64,000 nucleotides of DNA from Bondarzewia mesenterica (GCA_004802705.1 SGPL01000003.1:28628-92627); one strand, 5' to 3'. Counted from the stretch's first letter, positions 1 through 11,110 are shown. The notes: generated by a model from the letters alone, not told the origin. A program made the numbers and translations.

Positions 1-27
1 GGTTGTGAACAAGGACCGGAGACATAG
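1..27 (+). pseudogene. 3' tip of an upstream 2OG-Fe(II) oxygenase paralog
   Basis: The first 60 bases resemble the last exon of the two oxygenase genes that follow: a PET-coding stretch, then a block matching the 'aactgagcatc' segment of those exons. Here the codon after Pro-Glu-Thr is TAG (25-27) where the two complete genes have TGG, and about five bases are missing just downstream. This is therefore the end of a third array member with either a shortened C-terminus or a decayed end. The rest lies outside the window, so intact gene and pseudogene cannot be told apart. Confidence 0.45.
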
Positions 28-491
28 ACTGAGGAACTGAGCATCTCCCGCAAGCCGTTTGAAGTCCTGCATATCGATGGCTGGAGAATTGACTTGTTTT
101 ATTGTGCATTGGATCTCGATATGCCACTCTATTGTTCCGGAACGGAGAAGAAGTTAAGATCATTGTAAGGTCTCACCCATTCGTATTCAGGCTACATGTT
201 TTCAGAGATGATAACTTAATATTACAGTGTATCTTCACGTTGCTTAGCGCTATGAGCGCTATACGAGAGCTCTTTCATCACCTCGTGATACTTCGCTTCC
301 TCCGCTCAAGCTTCCCCGACGACCGGTTTAGAGGTATTCATGGCCTCATGATGAGCGTTCTCATGGGAAGACTATATTTATGATTCCACACCTAGATGCC
401 GAAATGACTTCACCCGGGAGGTTAGGCGTATAATATATAATGAAGTCGCAGGCTCTCGTGTGCCCTTCCCAAGCCAACTCGCAACTTCACC
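28..491. other. Intergenic region upstream of the first complete oxygenase gene
   Basis: About 460 bases without a supported gene. A 93-codon open frame (102-383) shows no recognisable motif or splice structure and is treated as chance. The right end carries the promoter of the gene starting at 492. Confidence 0.6.
429..440 (+). promoter_or_regulatory. TATA-like box of first oxygenase gene
   Basis: The AT-only run tataatatataa sits 52 bases before the ATG at 492, a normal spacing for a fungal TATA element with a short 5' UTR. Assigned from sequence and position only. Confidence 0.5.
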
Positions 492-1935
492 ATGCCCGGT
501 ACCATCACATTCCCTGACTTCCCGGATGATGTCCCCGTAGTTCCTTTGCTAGTCATTGACTACGCGTTGATCAAAGGTGGTGATAAGAAAGAAATAGACA
601 GGCTGTGGAAAGCCTCGACGGAGCTCGGTTTCTGGTAGTGCGTACTGTTTTCATTTGCGGTGGTATGCTTGCCAGATTATTTCAATATTTGAACGATACC
701 ATTGCACTCTTATAGCTTAAAGAACCACGGCGTCGATGAGGAGGTAAATGAGATGTTCGACATGGGAGCTGAGACCATGGAACTGCCCTTTGAAGAGAAG
801 ACGAAGTACGAGCAGGGAGACGAAGGCATGTCATTTGGGTGAATATGTTCCTAGTTCATATTCAAAAAAGAAATGAATGCCTCTAACGTCAATGCCTAGT
901 TATAAGTCCGCCGGCACAAATGCAACCGACGAGACAGGCGCACCTGATCGCGTCGAGTTCATCAACATTGCCAAAGACGACGCGATAAGCTGGCCTACCC
1001 CAACGCATCGCACGTACCCATCAACTGTTAACGCTCGTATGGAGTCGACGATCATCCCGTTCGTGCGCAAATCAATGGAGGTCAACAACACTGTGATGGC
1101 CGTGCTGAATGATCGGCTGGGGCTCCCGAAGGGAGCTCTCGCGCAGAAGCATGCCTTGCATGATTTCAGCGGAAGCGAGGCGAGGTGTATCAAGTCATCA
1201 AAAAACATGGAGATGTCGGAGGACAAAGCCACACTTGGTGCCCACACGGATTTCGGATCTTTGGTGTGGACTACGCGTCGTTCCACTGCTGATACTTACC
1301 ACTCAACTTTTTGGTCCACGATAGTCGTTTCTGCATAACCGCCTCGGCGGCCTACAAGTCTTGCCACCTGGAGCTGATACCTGGAAATATGTGAAGGTAT
1401 TAACATCGCATTATCAATTGGGCTTACGCTGATTAGACAACGACTCAGCCGATCCCAGGTCATGCGATCTGTAACATCGGGGATGCCATGGCCGTATTCA
1501 GCGCAGGAATTCTTCGCTCGAACCTACACCGCGTCGTGTGAGTAAAACCAAGACTACCTCCTTAAAGTTTTACTCATGATCGGTCCGCTCCAGTCCACCT
1601 CCAAAGAAACAAGCGGCATATGACCGTTGGTCTCTCGTCTTCTTCACTCGCCCCGGCAACGAATCGAAGCTGGCTCCACTCTCAGAAGAAAGTGAAATGA
1701 TTGCAAAGGCCGCCGCTCAAGCGCCACGGGACAAGTATGTTACGAATTCGACAGCTGGGGAGTGGTTCGCGAGGAGAATCAAGTATCAGAAGCTAGCTAA
1801 CCGCGAGGTCTGTTCTAATCATTGTCACGATGCGAGTGCGTGCAGTTGACGAGAGCACGAACCTTCAATTGGGAATAGGGTCCCGAGACGTGGAGAGCCA
1901 GTAGGGGGACCGAGCATCGGCCGGAGGTTATTTGA
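492..1935 (+). CDS. 2-oxoglutarate/Fe(II)-dependent oxygenase, array copy 1
   Basis: Isopenicillin-N-synthase/clavaminate-synthase-like oxygenase (DIOX_N plus 2OG-FeII_Oxy), probably cytosolic, substrate unknown. Seven exons give an open frame of 357 residues: 492-634, 716-838, 900-1263, 1325-1396, 1437-1537, 1594-1807, 1879-1935. The start is MPGTITFPDF, followed by a DIOX_N segment GFCLKNHG across intron 1. The iron ligands are visible as HTDFG (end of exon 3) and the distal His in SNLHRVV (exon 5). The 2OG-binding RXS motif is present as DRWSLVFF (exon 6). The C-terminal tail contains PETWRASRGTEH. The family is widely expanded in Agaricomycetes and members act on varied small molecules, so the reaction cannot be named. 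All six introns are conserved in position with the next gene, which shows they arose by tandem duplication. Confidence 0.9.
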
Positions 1936-2343
1936 AGCAACGGCGGCCTTGTATCGAATCCGTAAAATGTACCGTTCTGTGATCAATGTAGTTTGGATTT
2001 CGTTGTCGAATGGGCAGTTAGCGGAAACGGCGCGCCGCGATATAAGCGTCAGAAGGTAAGTTGAGAATAGAGGATGAATATGGCTAATCGCGCAGTCAGT
2101 TTCATGGTTATCGGTGCAATGACAGTACTTATCAGTTCTAACGCATCTAGTTTGAGCCTTCAATTGGAGTATTCTTACTGCCCGGTGACCGTTCTTGCAA
2201 AACTGTGCGATACGCTGGAGATAAGTCGCGATACGAGCGGCCAGCTGCATAGTTCCAAAGTTTGAGGAACGGAGAATTGATGGCAGAACACATAAAAGGC
2301 GGCCACCGTCTCATCCAGCCCATTATAAGAGTGACCTTCTATC
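1936..2343. other. Spacer between the two oxygenase copies
   Basis: About 400 bases holding the 3' end of copy 1 and the promoter of copy 2. Small open frames on both strands (for example 1825-2250 on minus) overlap copy 1 exons or lack motifs and are not supported as genes. Confidence 0.6.
2291..2300 (+). promoter_or_regulatory. TATA-like box of second oxygenase gene
   Basis: cataaaaggc lies about 45-50 bases before the ATG at 2344. A second AT motif, attataag, is at 2322-2329, which is rather close to the start codon. The promoter sequence differs from that of copy 1, so the duplicates may be regulated differently. Confidence 0.4.
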
Positions 2344-3767
2344 ATGCCTGGTACCATCACGTTTCCTGAGTTCCCAGATGACCTCCCCACAGTGCCCTTG
2401 TTGGTCATCGACTACGCTCTGATCAAAGCAGGCGACGAACAAGAAATTGATACGCTGTGGAAGGCTTCGACGCAACTCGGTTTTTGGTAGTGCGCACTAT
2501 TCAGCGACCTTGGCATGTTCCCTACAACACACTGATATGTCTTGAATGACGATATTGCTCCTCTGCAGTTTGAAAAACCATGGAGTTAACTACGAAGTAT
2601 CAGAGATGTTCGACATGGGCGCAGAGACGATGGAATTGCCATTCGAGGAGAAGATGAAGTACGAACAAGGGGACGAGGGAAGGTCCTTCGGGTAAGCATC
2701 GTAACAAAGTACGCACCAATAAAATATCTTACACCTTGCCTGAATGCCAGTTATAAGGCCTCAGGTGCCAGCGCAACAGACGACACAGGCGCACCTGATC
2801 GCATTGAATCCATCAATATCTCGATGCACGACGCATTCAGTTGGCCAACCCCAACGTACCGCACATATCCATCGACAGTCGATGCACGCATGGAATCGAC
2901 CATCAACCCATTTATGCGGAAGTCGCTTGAGGTTACCTATACCCTGCTCGAAGTGTTAAATGACCGCCTAGGGCTCCCAAAGGGTACCCTCGTAAAGAAA
3001 AATGATTTGAACTTACTCAGCCAGAGCGAAGCAAGGTGCATGAGGTCGGCCAAGAACTTGGGAATGCCCCCGGACAAGGCAACACTGGGTTCTCATAGCG
3101 ACTTCGGTACCTTGGTGAGTAGTAAGTACAACTCAGCGAGTCGTTCAAGCGAGACTGATCCCATTTTCCAAAAGACTTTCCTTCACAACCGCCTCGGCGG
3201 GCTTCAGGTACTTCTACCCGGTACGGATACCTGGAAATACGTGAAGGTAATCATCACGAGATATGGATGTGACCCAGTCGACTGAGACCAGATGAAGCCA
3301 ATTCCGGGGCATGCAATCTGTAACCTTGCAGATGCGATGACCATATGGAGCGGTGGTATCCTAGTCTCGAACCTGCACCGCGTGGTGTGAGTTATTCCTC
3401 CAACCTGCCATCCTGCGGGAGACTGAAAAAGAGGTGAAAATTAGTCCTCCACCCAAACAACAAGCTGCCCTTGACCGATGGGCCGTTGCATTCTTCCTTC
3501 GTCCTACGAACACGGTGAAGTTAGTCCCTCTGGTTGAGGACAGTGCCATGATCGCAGAAGCTGTTGCCAAGGCACCTGGCAAGTATTATATGGATGCGAC
3601 GGCTGAAGAGTGGTACATGAGAAGGATCAGGAACCAGAGGATTTCTAACCGCAAGGTGTGTTCTTTCGGTTTTCCTGCAACTGCGAGCGTGTGACTCATA
3701 GACCTTGCAGAGTCCTGAGACATGGAGAGCTAGTAGGGGAACTGAGCATCATCCTGAGGCTGTTTAA
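2344..3767 (+). CDS. 2-oxoglutarate/Fe(II)-dependent oxygenase, array copy 2
   Basis: Paralog of the preceding gene with the same seven-exon layout: 2344-2486, 2569-2691, 2751-3114, 3175-3246, 3292-3386, 3445-3655, 3711-3767, giving 354 residues. It starts MPGTITFPEF and keeps the fold landmarks: GFCLKNHG, the iron ligands HSDFG and SNLHRVV, and the PETWRASRGTEHH tail. Two differences matter. The 2OG/substrate-binding RXS motif reads RWA (DRWAVAFF), so the serine is replaced by alanine. The exon 5 acceptor has shifted to a downstream AG, because the site used by copy 1 would put a stop in frame, and this shortens the exon by six bases. The iron site is intact, so an active enzyme with changed specificity is more likely than a dead one, but this is inference. 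Confidence 0.9.
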
Positions 3768-4257
3768 TTGATGAGGATGTTTGAGCGAGAAATACATGTG
3801 AAGTAGTGAGTTGTGTGACCCACTCTGTCTTGTACAAAACTGTATTAGTCTGTATGCAGCTGCTTGGATCATTAATGTTCGATGTTATGAATATTGAATC
3901 GCTATTGAGAGATACTGAAGGCGATCTCCTAAGTCCCAATTTTGACATTGAAACGGTGAAGCCGTGATTTTTGGAGGTACGAAACATGGAGCTTTCAAGC
4001 TTCATGGCATCGACTTCGACGTTTGCCGCTAAACGCTGAGCTTGAAGCTTGAAGAGTCAGACCCAAGTCAGACCTTTAGAAAGTTGAAAACGACTTGCAT
4101 GAAAAGTTAAAACGAATGACGCGTCACATTCAGTCACAGAAACAACTGTTGTGTGACAACGTGACAACGATCCATTCCCCGCGATCGCGTCCTCAGCTCG
4201 CCAAGGATCTCAGCGACTTGCATTCCAACTGAAAATGCGCAACCAAAAAATGTTTTC
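3768..4257. other. Intergenic region upstream of UVDE
   Basis: About 490 bases. A 91-codon minus-strand frame (3730-4005) has no motif. Near 4118-4170 there are several copies of tgac-type words (atgacgcgtcac, gtgacaacgtgacaacg) that could be binding sites, but I cannot assign a factor. Confidence 0.5.
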
Positions 4258-6822
4258 ATGCTTTTCACCCTCCGTAATCTCCCAGCTCGACTCTCTGCCA
4301 GGTTTGCCTTCATGGTTGCAAAACGTGCAAGAAAGATTCATAGCGTCAGCTCCGATGCTGCCGTTACCGCCCCAAGAAGCAGCGCACTAGTGCAAGAAGA
4401 GAGCGTTGCTCTAAGGAGTACCAGAGGCGTTGAATTGGAGGTAGGGCTCCAGAGGAGAGCGTCTACTAGAATTCGGTCAAAAATAGAGGCTGCCGAGGCT
4501 GCTGCTGCTGCCGCGGTCGATTCTGGGCTTGAAACCCCGTTGACGGAGCCAGATGAAGCTGTGTCGCCGCCAAAGAAGCGCAGGCGGAAGACCAAAAAAT
4601 CTGAGCCCGTTGTGTATGATATACCAACATACGAGCCGAAAACTACAACGTACAAAGGTGAGAACATACCTTATGAAACGTGGAGCAAACTTGAATTACC
4701 GTTCGCTGTTGCTAGGCCGCCTGGGATATGTAAGTCTATCATTCTATCATATCGTTCGTGTCTGTATTGTTTACAGGCATGCCTCAACACAATTCTCCGC
4801 GAGATCAAACCAAATCCTATTTTTTGCAGCAGGTAACTCCCCTGTCTATGCTTGCACCCTTGCGTCTATTCAGCTATCCCACCGCAGGACTTGTCGAATA
4901 GATACAATCCTAAAGAATGGCCTGGATTTTGCAAAAGATCTTGGCGTTCAGAATGTCAAAGATTTGAAAAAGTTAATACAGGTCAGTAGCGTTCTGGTGA
5001 ATGTTTGAACGGACTAAAAGTGCCATTTCTCGTCAGTGGAATGAAGAAAACAAGTTTGTCTACCGTCTCTCCTGTCAAAGGGAGTGCTATTGATTCCCGC
5101 TTGTAGGATTCGTTTTATGCGGATTTCTTCAGAGCTCTTCCCATTCGCCTCCCATGCAAAGTATGGATATTCATTGGACTACGCTGCTGCGGAGCTAAAG
5201 GTACTCACCCATATGTGGATTTTGTCATCTCATGCTGATGCATGCGTTATTCAAGGCTGCTGGAGACCTCGCGAATTCTCTAGGTCACAGGTTAACTTTA
5301 CACCCAGGACAGGTAAATCTCTTGGTGCTAGCTACGTGTATTCTAACATTGATTTGCCGTCATCGCCAGTTCACGCAATTGGCGTCTACTAAAGAAGATG
5401 TGGTGACGGCCTCCGTCAGAGAGTTGAAATGTGAGTCTACGAATTGAAGTTGTGGCCTTTCAGCTCGTCTCATACAGGAAGCAGACCACTGTTCGATCCT
5501 GCGGCATATGGGCATGGGTGAAGATAGCGTGATTATCATTCACATGGGCGTACGTTGAATTTTCCGGCCTTCCCAACTGCATGCGCAATAATAATCATGG
5601 TGCCTTTGCAATATAGGGTATGTACGGCGACAAGACAGCTGCGCTGAAACGTTTCAAGGAGAACTATAGAACCAAGATCACTGATGAGGTCAGAGCACGC
5701 CTGGTTCTAGAGAATGACGAGGTGTGTTATAATTGGTGAGATGGCGGAAGGGTTTGAGTTCTTACTCCTGCAGATGTGCTACAATGCCGACGATCTTTTA
5801 CCGGTTTGCGAGGAGCTCAATATTCCAATCGTGGTATGTTCCAAGCTGCTCACTACTTCAGACTTCCATTAACCCCAGTCACATCAGTTCGACCATCATC
5901 ATAACTGGATCTTCGTTCGTTCATTACAGTCGCGTGAACTTATTCTCTTGCCTTACTTATTTAACTGTTCAATATGACACAGCCATCCACCCAGCCTATC
6001 CCCGAGCTGCTCTCGCGCATTAATGCCATCTGGCACCACAAAGGCATCAGGCCAAAACAGCACCTCTCTTCTCCACGTCCAGGAGCCGTGACGCTCATGG
6101 AACGCCGTGCGCATGCGGGGCGCTGCAAAGACCTCCCGGATGAGCTGCAGCTTGAAGGGGTCGGGTGGCGATGGCTGCCATCAGCTAATGCCAACGGTAC
6201 TCGGAACGAGGACGACAAAGAGTGGTTCGATTTGATGATCGAGGCCAAGGACAAAGAGCAGGCCGTTTTTCAGCTGTACAGGACGTACGGTCTCGAAGAG
6301 GTCATTTGGGAGAATCTGAGACCTGAGAAAGTGGACGCCCCAATCCGAGAGGAGAAAGAAACCAAGGGCTCCAGAATTACTAGATCTAAACAGAAAGGTC
6401 AGTAGGTGCAGGGCAAGTATACTTCTATTTTGAATTCTGACGCCACGCGTACTGCGGGATTGAACAGGAGAGGATATAGAAACTGTTGTGACAACGGAGC
6501 TTCCCGATGAAGATCCTGCTACAGCGGTCGAGACTATCGATCCTCAGCCTTCGACTACGGAAGGGAGCAAGGCGACCTCGACGAGGAAAAATCGGAAGAA
6601 AATGGCGAATGGGAAGCACCGTGAGTTTTCCAGTCCGTAATGTTCTATAGCTGTTTTTCATTTTACGCCGTCCTTCAAGGGGCTGCGGAACCTCGATTAA
6701 TTGTCGAAGACGATGATGAGGTCCTCCAGAAAGTTACGGCCGAGAGTTTGGACAATATCGAGATCAAGCGGGATAGGAAGGGTAAGAAGAAGTTTTTGGA
6801 TACAGCAGCATTGCAGGTTTGA
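4258..6822 (+). CDS. uve1: UV-damage endonuclease (UVDE/Uve1)
   Basis: Light-independent repair nuclease that nicks 5' to UV photoproducts and other lesions. The TIM-barrel UvdE domain is assembled from exons 4258-4657, 4716-4729, 4777-4832, 4888-4981, 5037-5053, 5107-5200, 5256-5312, 5370-5430, 5464-5549, 5617-5721, 5774-5833, 5888-5914, 5983-6397 and 6468-about 6620. Family motifs appear in order: GRLGYACLNTILR, WNEEN, RISSELFPFASH, GHRLTLHPGQ, HMG-GMYGDK, LVLENDE, DHHHNW, KQHLSSPRPGA, DLMIEAKDKEQAVF. The His, Glu and Asp residues expected to bind the metals are present. The N-terminus is basic and hydroxylated like a mitochondrial presequence, with a second ATG at 4312 and a nuclear-localisation-like KKRRRKTKK further on. 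The donor after 5914 (gttcgt) is weak. The last exon (about 6673-6822) needs phase 0, which the obvious donor at 6618 does not supply, so the C-terminal tail is uncertain. Confidence 0.93.
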
Positions 6823-7181
6823 GATGGCAGCACAGCAGACTAGTTAACGTTCGACCGCAATGCGCCCCTAGTCCTCATTTATTTTTTGTAAAGCTTATCA
6901 CATAAATTTGATTACCTATCGAAGTGCCCTTGCCGTTCAGAGAGCACCATTCTCTGAAGTATCGGTTTGAGGCGGAAACTTTGTCACGGACTCTAAAGCC
7001 TCCGCAGAGCAATCATAGAAGATACTCGATCCAGATGATCGTTGGGTGTTTCCCACCACGGGACGGGCCTTCCATCGTACTATGTTATTGACTACAAAAA
7101 TTTAGTGTATTGATACAGACCGACGAACGAGAGAACAAGTAGCGATGAACAAGACGGTGGAAATCAGTGCAGCACAACCCA
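6823..7181. other. Convergent 3' flank between UVDE and Spt5
   Basis: About 360 bases between two genes facing each other. It is AT-rich with short A/T runs near 6880-6910 and 7095-7110, as expected for 3' UTRs of both genes. No reading frame of note. Confidence 0.6.
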
Positions 7182-10100
7182 TCATCTAATCAAGACAAGC
7201 CTGTCCTCGGGGATATCATCAAAGTTGCTGCCGTCGAGCGTGACGACCCAGCCGACGCCCCTGTCCAAGACCTTCATCGTCTTGCCCTTGCGCTTGCCGT
7301 TAAGAACAACCACCTTGTCGCCCGACCGAGTGGGTGGGAGCGGCACAAGGTATTGAATGGGAGTGACGAGCATCTCAGAATTATCGTCCATTTTGACCAT
7401 CGCCATCCTCGACATGGACTCGGTGTCGGTATCCGAGATCCCCTCCACGGCGCCTGTCCGGCCCTCGTGCTCACCCATGAACCACTCTGGCAGACCGCTG
7501 TCGCCGCGCGTGCCCTTGAAGCGCACGGCCAAGCCCTTCTTAACGTCTGCGGGCAGCGATGGATCTGCTAGCCAATTCTTGTCCAGCTCTACAGGATGTT
7601 GAATTCAGTCCAAGCATCGATGGCAAGTTGCAAAAATCACTGACCAAATGCAAGGTATTGAGGTTCATAGGACATTGACCCTCCTGGCGTCTCAGCAGCC
7701 ATGTCACCTTGGAAAATGCCAGCGGGAGTCTTCGCATTCCAAACGGAGCCTACGTAAGACCCTGACGCGGCAGGCGTTGGAGCTGTTGCAGGTGTAGGAG
7801 CCCCAGCGTATACCGGTGTTGGTGCAGTGGCAGCGCCCTTAATCATTTATGTCAGCATATTTCATAGAAAGTACAATGAAAAGGCATCATAAACTCACCC
7901 AATCTTCTTCACCCCAACCCCCTGATGGCCGACCGGGGGTTGCTCCTCCCCATGCGACATTCCGTGCAGGACTGGCACCACCCCAAGCAGTATTTCCAGC
8001 GCTAGGAGGCTTCGGGGTTGCACCACCCCACGCATTTGGAGTAGCACCACCCCACCCGGAAGTTGACTTGGGCGTAGTTCCGCCCCAGCCTCCAACGCCA
8101 GGACCACTTCCAGCATAAGGATTCGGTGTTCGTGAGGACGCGTTCCAAGCCGGCGTCTTATTGCTGTCTTGGGCATACGGATTCGGTGTCCGCGACGACA
8201 CATTCCATGCAGGTGTACGCGTGGCATCTGCATAGGGATTCGGTGTCCGTGAAGAAGGATTGTTCCATGCTGGTGTACGACCTTGGCCGTCGGCATACGG
8301 ATTTGGCGTCCGCCCCTGATCCCCGCGCGGCGTGCCTCCGCCAAAGTACTCGAAAGGATTTGATGCGAAAGGACCTGACTTGGATGCTCTTCCACCAAAA
8401 CCACCATGTGGGGGACCCATGCTCCCGTACGCTTCGAGGAGTTCTAGTTTTCCACTGGGACTGGCAACAACACAATAAATAAATGTGGAACGAAGGACAT
8501 GACATTGGCACTTACTTTCGCCTTTTCACCTTGTCTTTGTCAATGGTAATGATTTTGTTTCCCGTATTCAACTCTACGCGAGCGATAGGACCATTAGTAT
8601 CCTTAATAGTGCCGACGTACCCCTTGAAGGGGCCTTTGACGACAGTGACAGTGACACCAATGAGGCGATCCCTGGGGCCTCTGCCAATATTGCCAGAGCC
8701 CACCATGCCGCCATTGAGTGCAGGGTTCATTTTTGAGAGATCTGTGCCAGGCTTCAGGATGTTGCCCTTAGGTGCAAGCGACGCCAGTGACCGAGCTCGA
8801 GTCACAAAGACACCACCATTCTCAGCGATATCACGATTGTAAAGGAACGCAAAGAAGGATTGATGTGTGTGCAGCACACGACCTTTCCTGCCCTATTGAA
8901 AAAAAAAAACTTGATTTATATCCAAATTGAAGGCACAAACCAATGGAAATCTTACCTCTCCATCAGTTTCCTTGACATTGTCGTTGATTCTGAGTTCGTG
9001 ACCCTCAGAGTCAGTAGCAATGGCTCGGTAAGAATCACGTCGCATGGAGATCTGATGTGGTTGAACCAAGCGGACTTGGCCGTTCTGATCTAGAACGCGG
9101 AAGGAGTCGAGTTCGGTCTTGAAGATGACGCCTACTGTCTGAGGGCTGCAGAAGATGTGAGAAGATTAGAAAGAAAAGCGGAAAGAAGACTAACTCTAGT
9201 TGAACCAAATCGTGCAACTCGTAATCACCGACGATATTGGTCCCTGAGCCGACTTCAGCAGCTTCACGTAAGTCTTTTGAGAAGACAGAGACCTATTATA
9301 TGTTCGTAGGCATACGTTCCAGTGAAGACGATAAGACATTGCACATACCTCCTGCATTGACATATCGGACAAGAAAGTGACGACATTATCCGCGACCGAG
9401 ACGACCAAACCTGTCTCATCAGCGTTTTTGCCCGCCATGACCTTGACGTGATCTCCAGGTTTGAACCTCTTGCGGACGCTCCGCGCGGGAACTTGAACCT
9501 TTTGACCTTCGAGGTCGACACCAACTGGACTAACAGTGACGATGTCCTGTGTAATGGACTCCACTATACCATGAACACCAGACTGCTCGCCCTCAAACAC
9601 CTCCACATGGTCACCGGGTTGAAGTACCGCAATTGCGGCTTTTCGTGATGCCTCAGCGATAATTGAGAGGTCCACGGTATTCTCCCCCTCCGCGCCATCT
9701 GCGCCCTTCGTGAAGTGCGTGATCTCGTCAAGCGTCGGGTTGACGTTCTCCAGAGAGAGAGCGTTCAAGCGGAAGTCTTTCTCAATGAAGCCGTCCTTGT
9801 AAGTGTCGTTCTGGAAGACATACACCTGGTTACGTTTCGACACCAACTTTCGCCCGTATACCTTCACAACTTCCTCGTAGTTGAAGAATCGTTGTGGTGG
9901 GCGCATGCCTGTGGACGTCGTCGTTCCGACCTTCTTCCGCTTCTTGCCCTCTAGTGAACCCTCGTCCTTGGGGTTAAGGTCGATACGAGGTATGAATTTC
10001 AGGCCAACTTCCTCGCCGTTCTCCGTGATATCCATGACCTGTGCCAAATCACCTCCATACTTTCCACGCTTGATCCGTACCCAGCTCCCTGGAGTCACAG

Positions 10101-11110
10101 TCAAGTCTTGCTTCTTAATTTGGAGAAGGCTGGCCATTTCTTCGATCGGGACCAAAGCAATTCCACGACCGGGATAGATCCCGACAAGACCGTGGCAAGC
10201 TTCTGTCACCTGCTTTGCACTCCGGGCCTCCACGTATATCATTCCGGTCAGGGAGTCGCGTTGAAAGGCCGAAAGAATCTGGAGTGGTCGATTAGAGAAT
10301 TCGAGGTCGAGGGACTTCCGCATGAGACTGAACACAAGGTCGCGTTCTCTGCCGGGCTGAACAGCACATTTAGAATTAAATCATATATCGGTGGCAGTAG
10401 ACTCACCTTACACCGCACTTGCCAGAGATTGGCATCATTTACAGATGGCATGAGCAAGCGTTGCGGGACCTCGTTCATGTCACCTGTATAACGGACCGCC
10501 GTACGCTTGTAACGTTGGCTGAAGTCCTGAGCAATACGAGCCAGATCCTGGTCGTTAAGCTCCCGTTCTCGTCTATCAAGTCGCGCATGAGCTACAGATC
10601 TTCGCGCAGCATCTTCTTCATCTCCTTCAACTCCAGGTTCCGCGATGAACTCGTCTGTAGGAGACGGTAAGACAAGTCAAGGGCGATACTGGAAATTGAG
10701 ACGCACCTCGACCGTACTCTTCCTCTTCTTCCTCTTCCTCTTCCTCCTCGTTCACTTCGGCTTCGACATCCAGGAAACGGTTAACAGTCGAACGTTTATG
10801 ACGGCGCTATATTCAACATGAATGAAACAATGAACAAGAAACCTAAGCCTTCGACACGTACCTTCTGTCTCTTAAGTCCACGTGTAACACCCTCGTCTTC
10901 GTCTTCATCCTCGTCCTCATCATATTCCTCATCATCCTCATCATCCTCTTCTTCATCCTCGTCATAGTCTCGCCGCCTCTGTTTGGCGTTCCCTCTCTCA
11001 TACTGCTCCTCCTGCTCCTGCTCCTGCTCACGTTCCCCCTCATCCTCATTGTGGCGCAAGGGATCAGAACTACCGTTCTGGTAGTGCGAGTCGTCTTCTG
11101 CATCGGACAT
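7182..11110 (-). CDS. spt5: Transcription elongation factor Spt5
   Basis: Large subunit of DSIF (Spt4-Spt5), which clamps RNA polymerase II and aids elongation and capping in the nucleus. Reading on minus: ATG at 11110 (MSDAEDD; an in-frame ATG at 11122 would add four residues); a long acidic D/E-rich N-terminus (about 10870-11090, and again near 10720-10760); a basic segment; the NGN domain (about 10080-10480); then several KOW modules, e.g. PGSWVRIKRGKYGG, PGDHVEVFEGEQSG, PGDHVKVMAGKNADE and GPFKGYVGTIKD; a C-terminal region with alternating TPNPYA and TPAWN units (about 8113-8312); and a final KOW near 7250-7330 (SGDKVVVLNGKRKG) ending VLIR. The domain order matches eukaryotic Spt5, with many short introns. 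The CTR is the expected target of CTD-type kinases (Bur1/CDK9), from family knowledge. Confidence 0.95.
8113..8312 (-). repeat. Spt5 C-terminal repeat (CTR) coding segment
   Basis: Within Spt5 the protein shows four copies of RTPNPYA alternating with three copies of R/K-TPAWN, each followed by a short variable S/D/N-rich linker. Downstream (about 7890-8110) the pattern turns into WGGATP-type units. The Thr-Pro dipeptides are the likely phosphorylation sites. Confidence 0.85.

Noticed and set aside
4650..4735. Apparent frameshift in UVDE between an ENIPYETWSKLELPF frame and the RLGY frame
   Set aside because: Removing a 58-base GT-AG intron (4658-4715) joins TYK to GRLGY in frame, matching the UVDE family. 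The ENIPYETW stretch is intronic.
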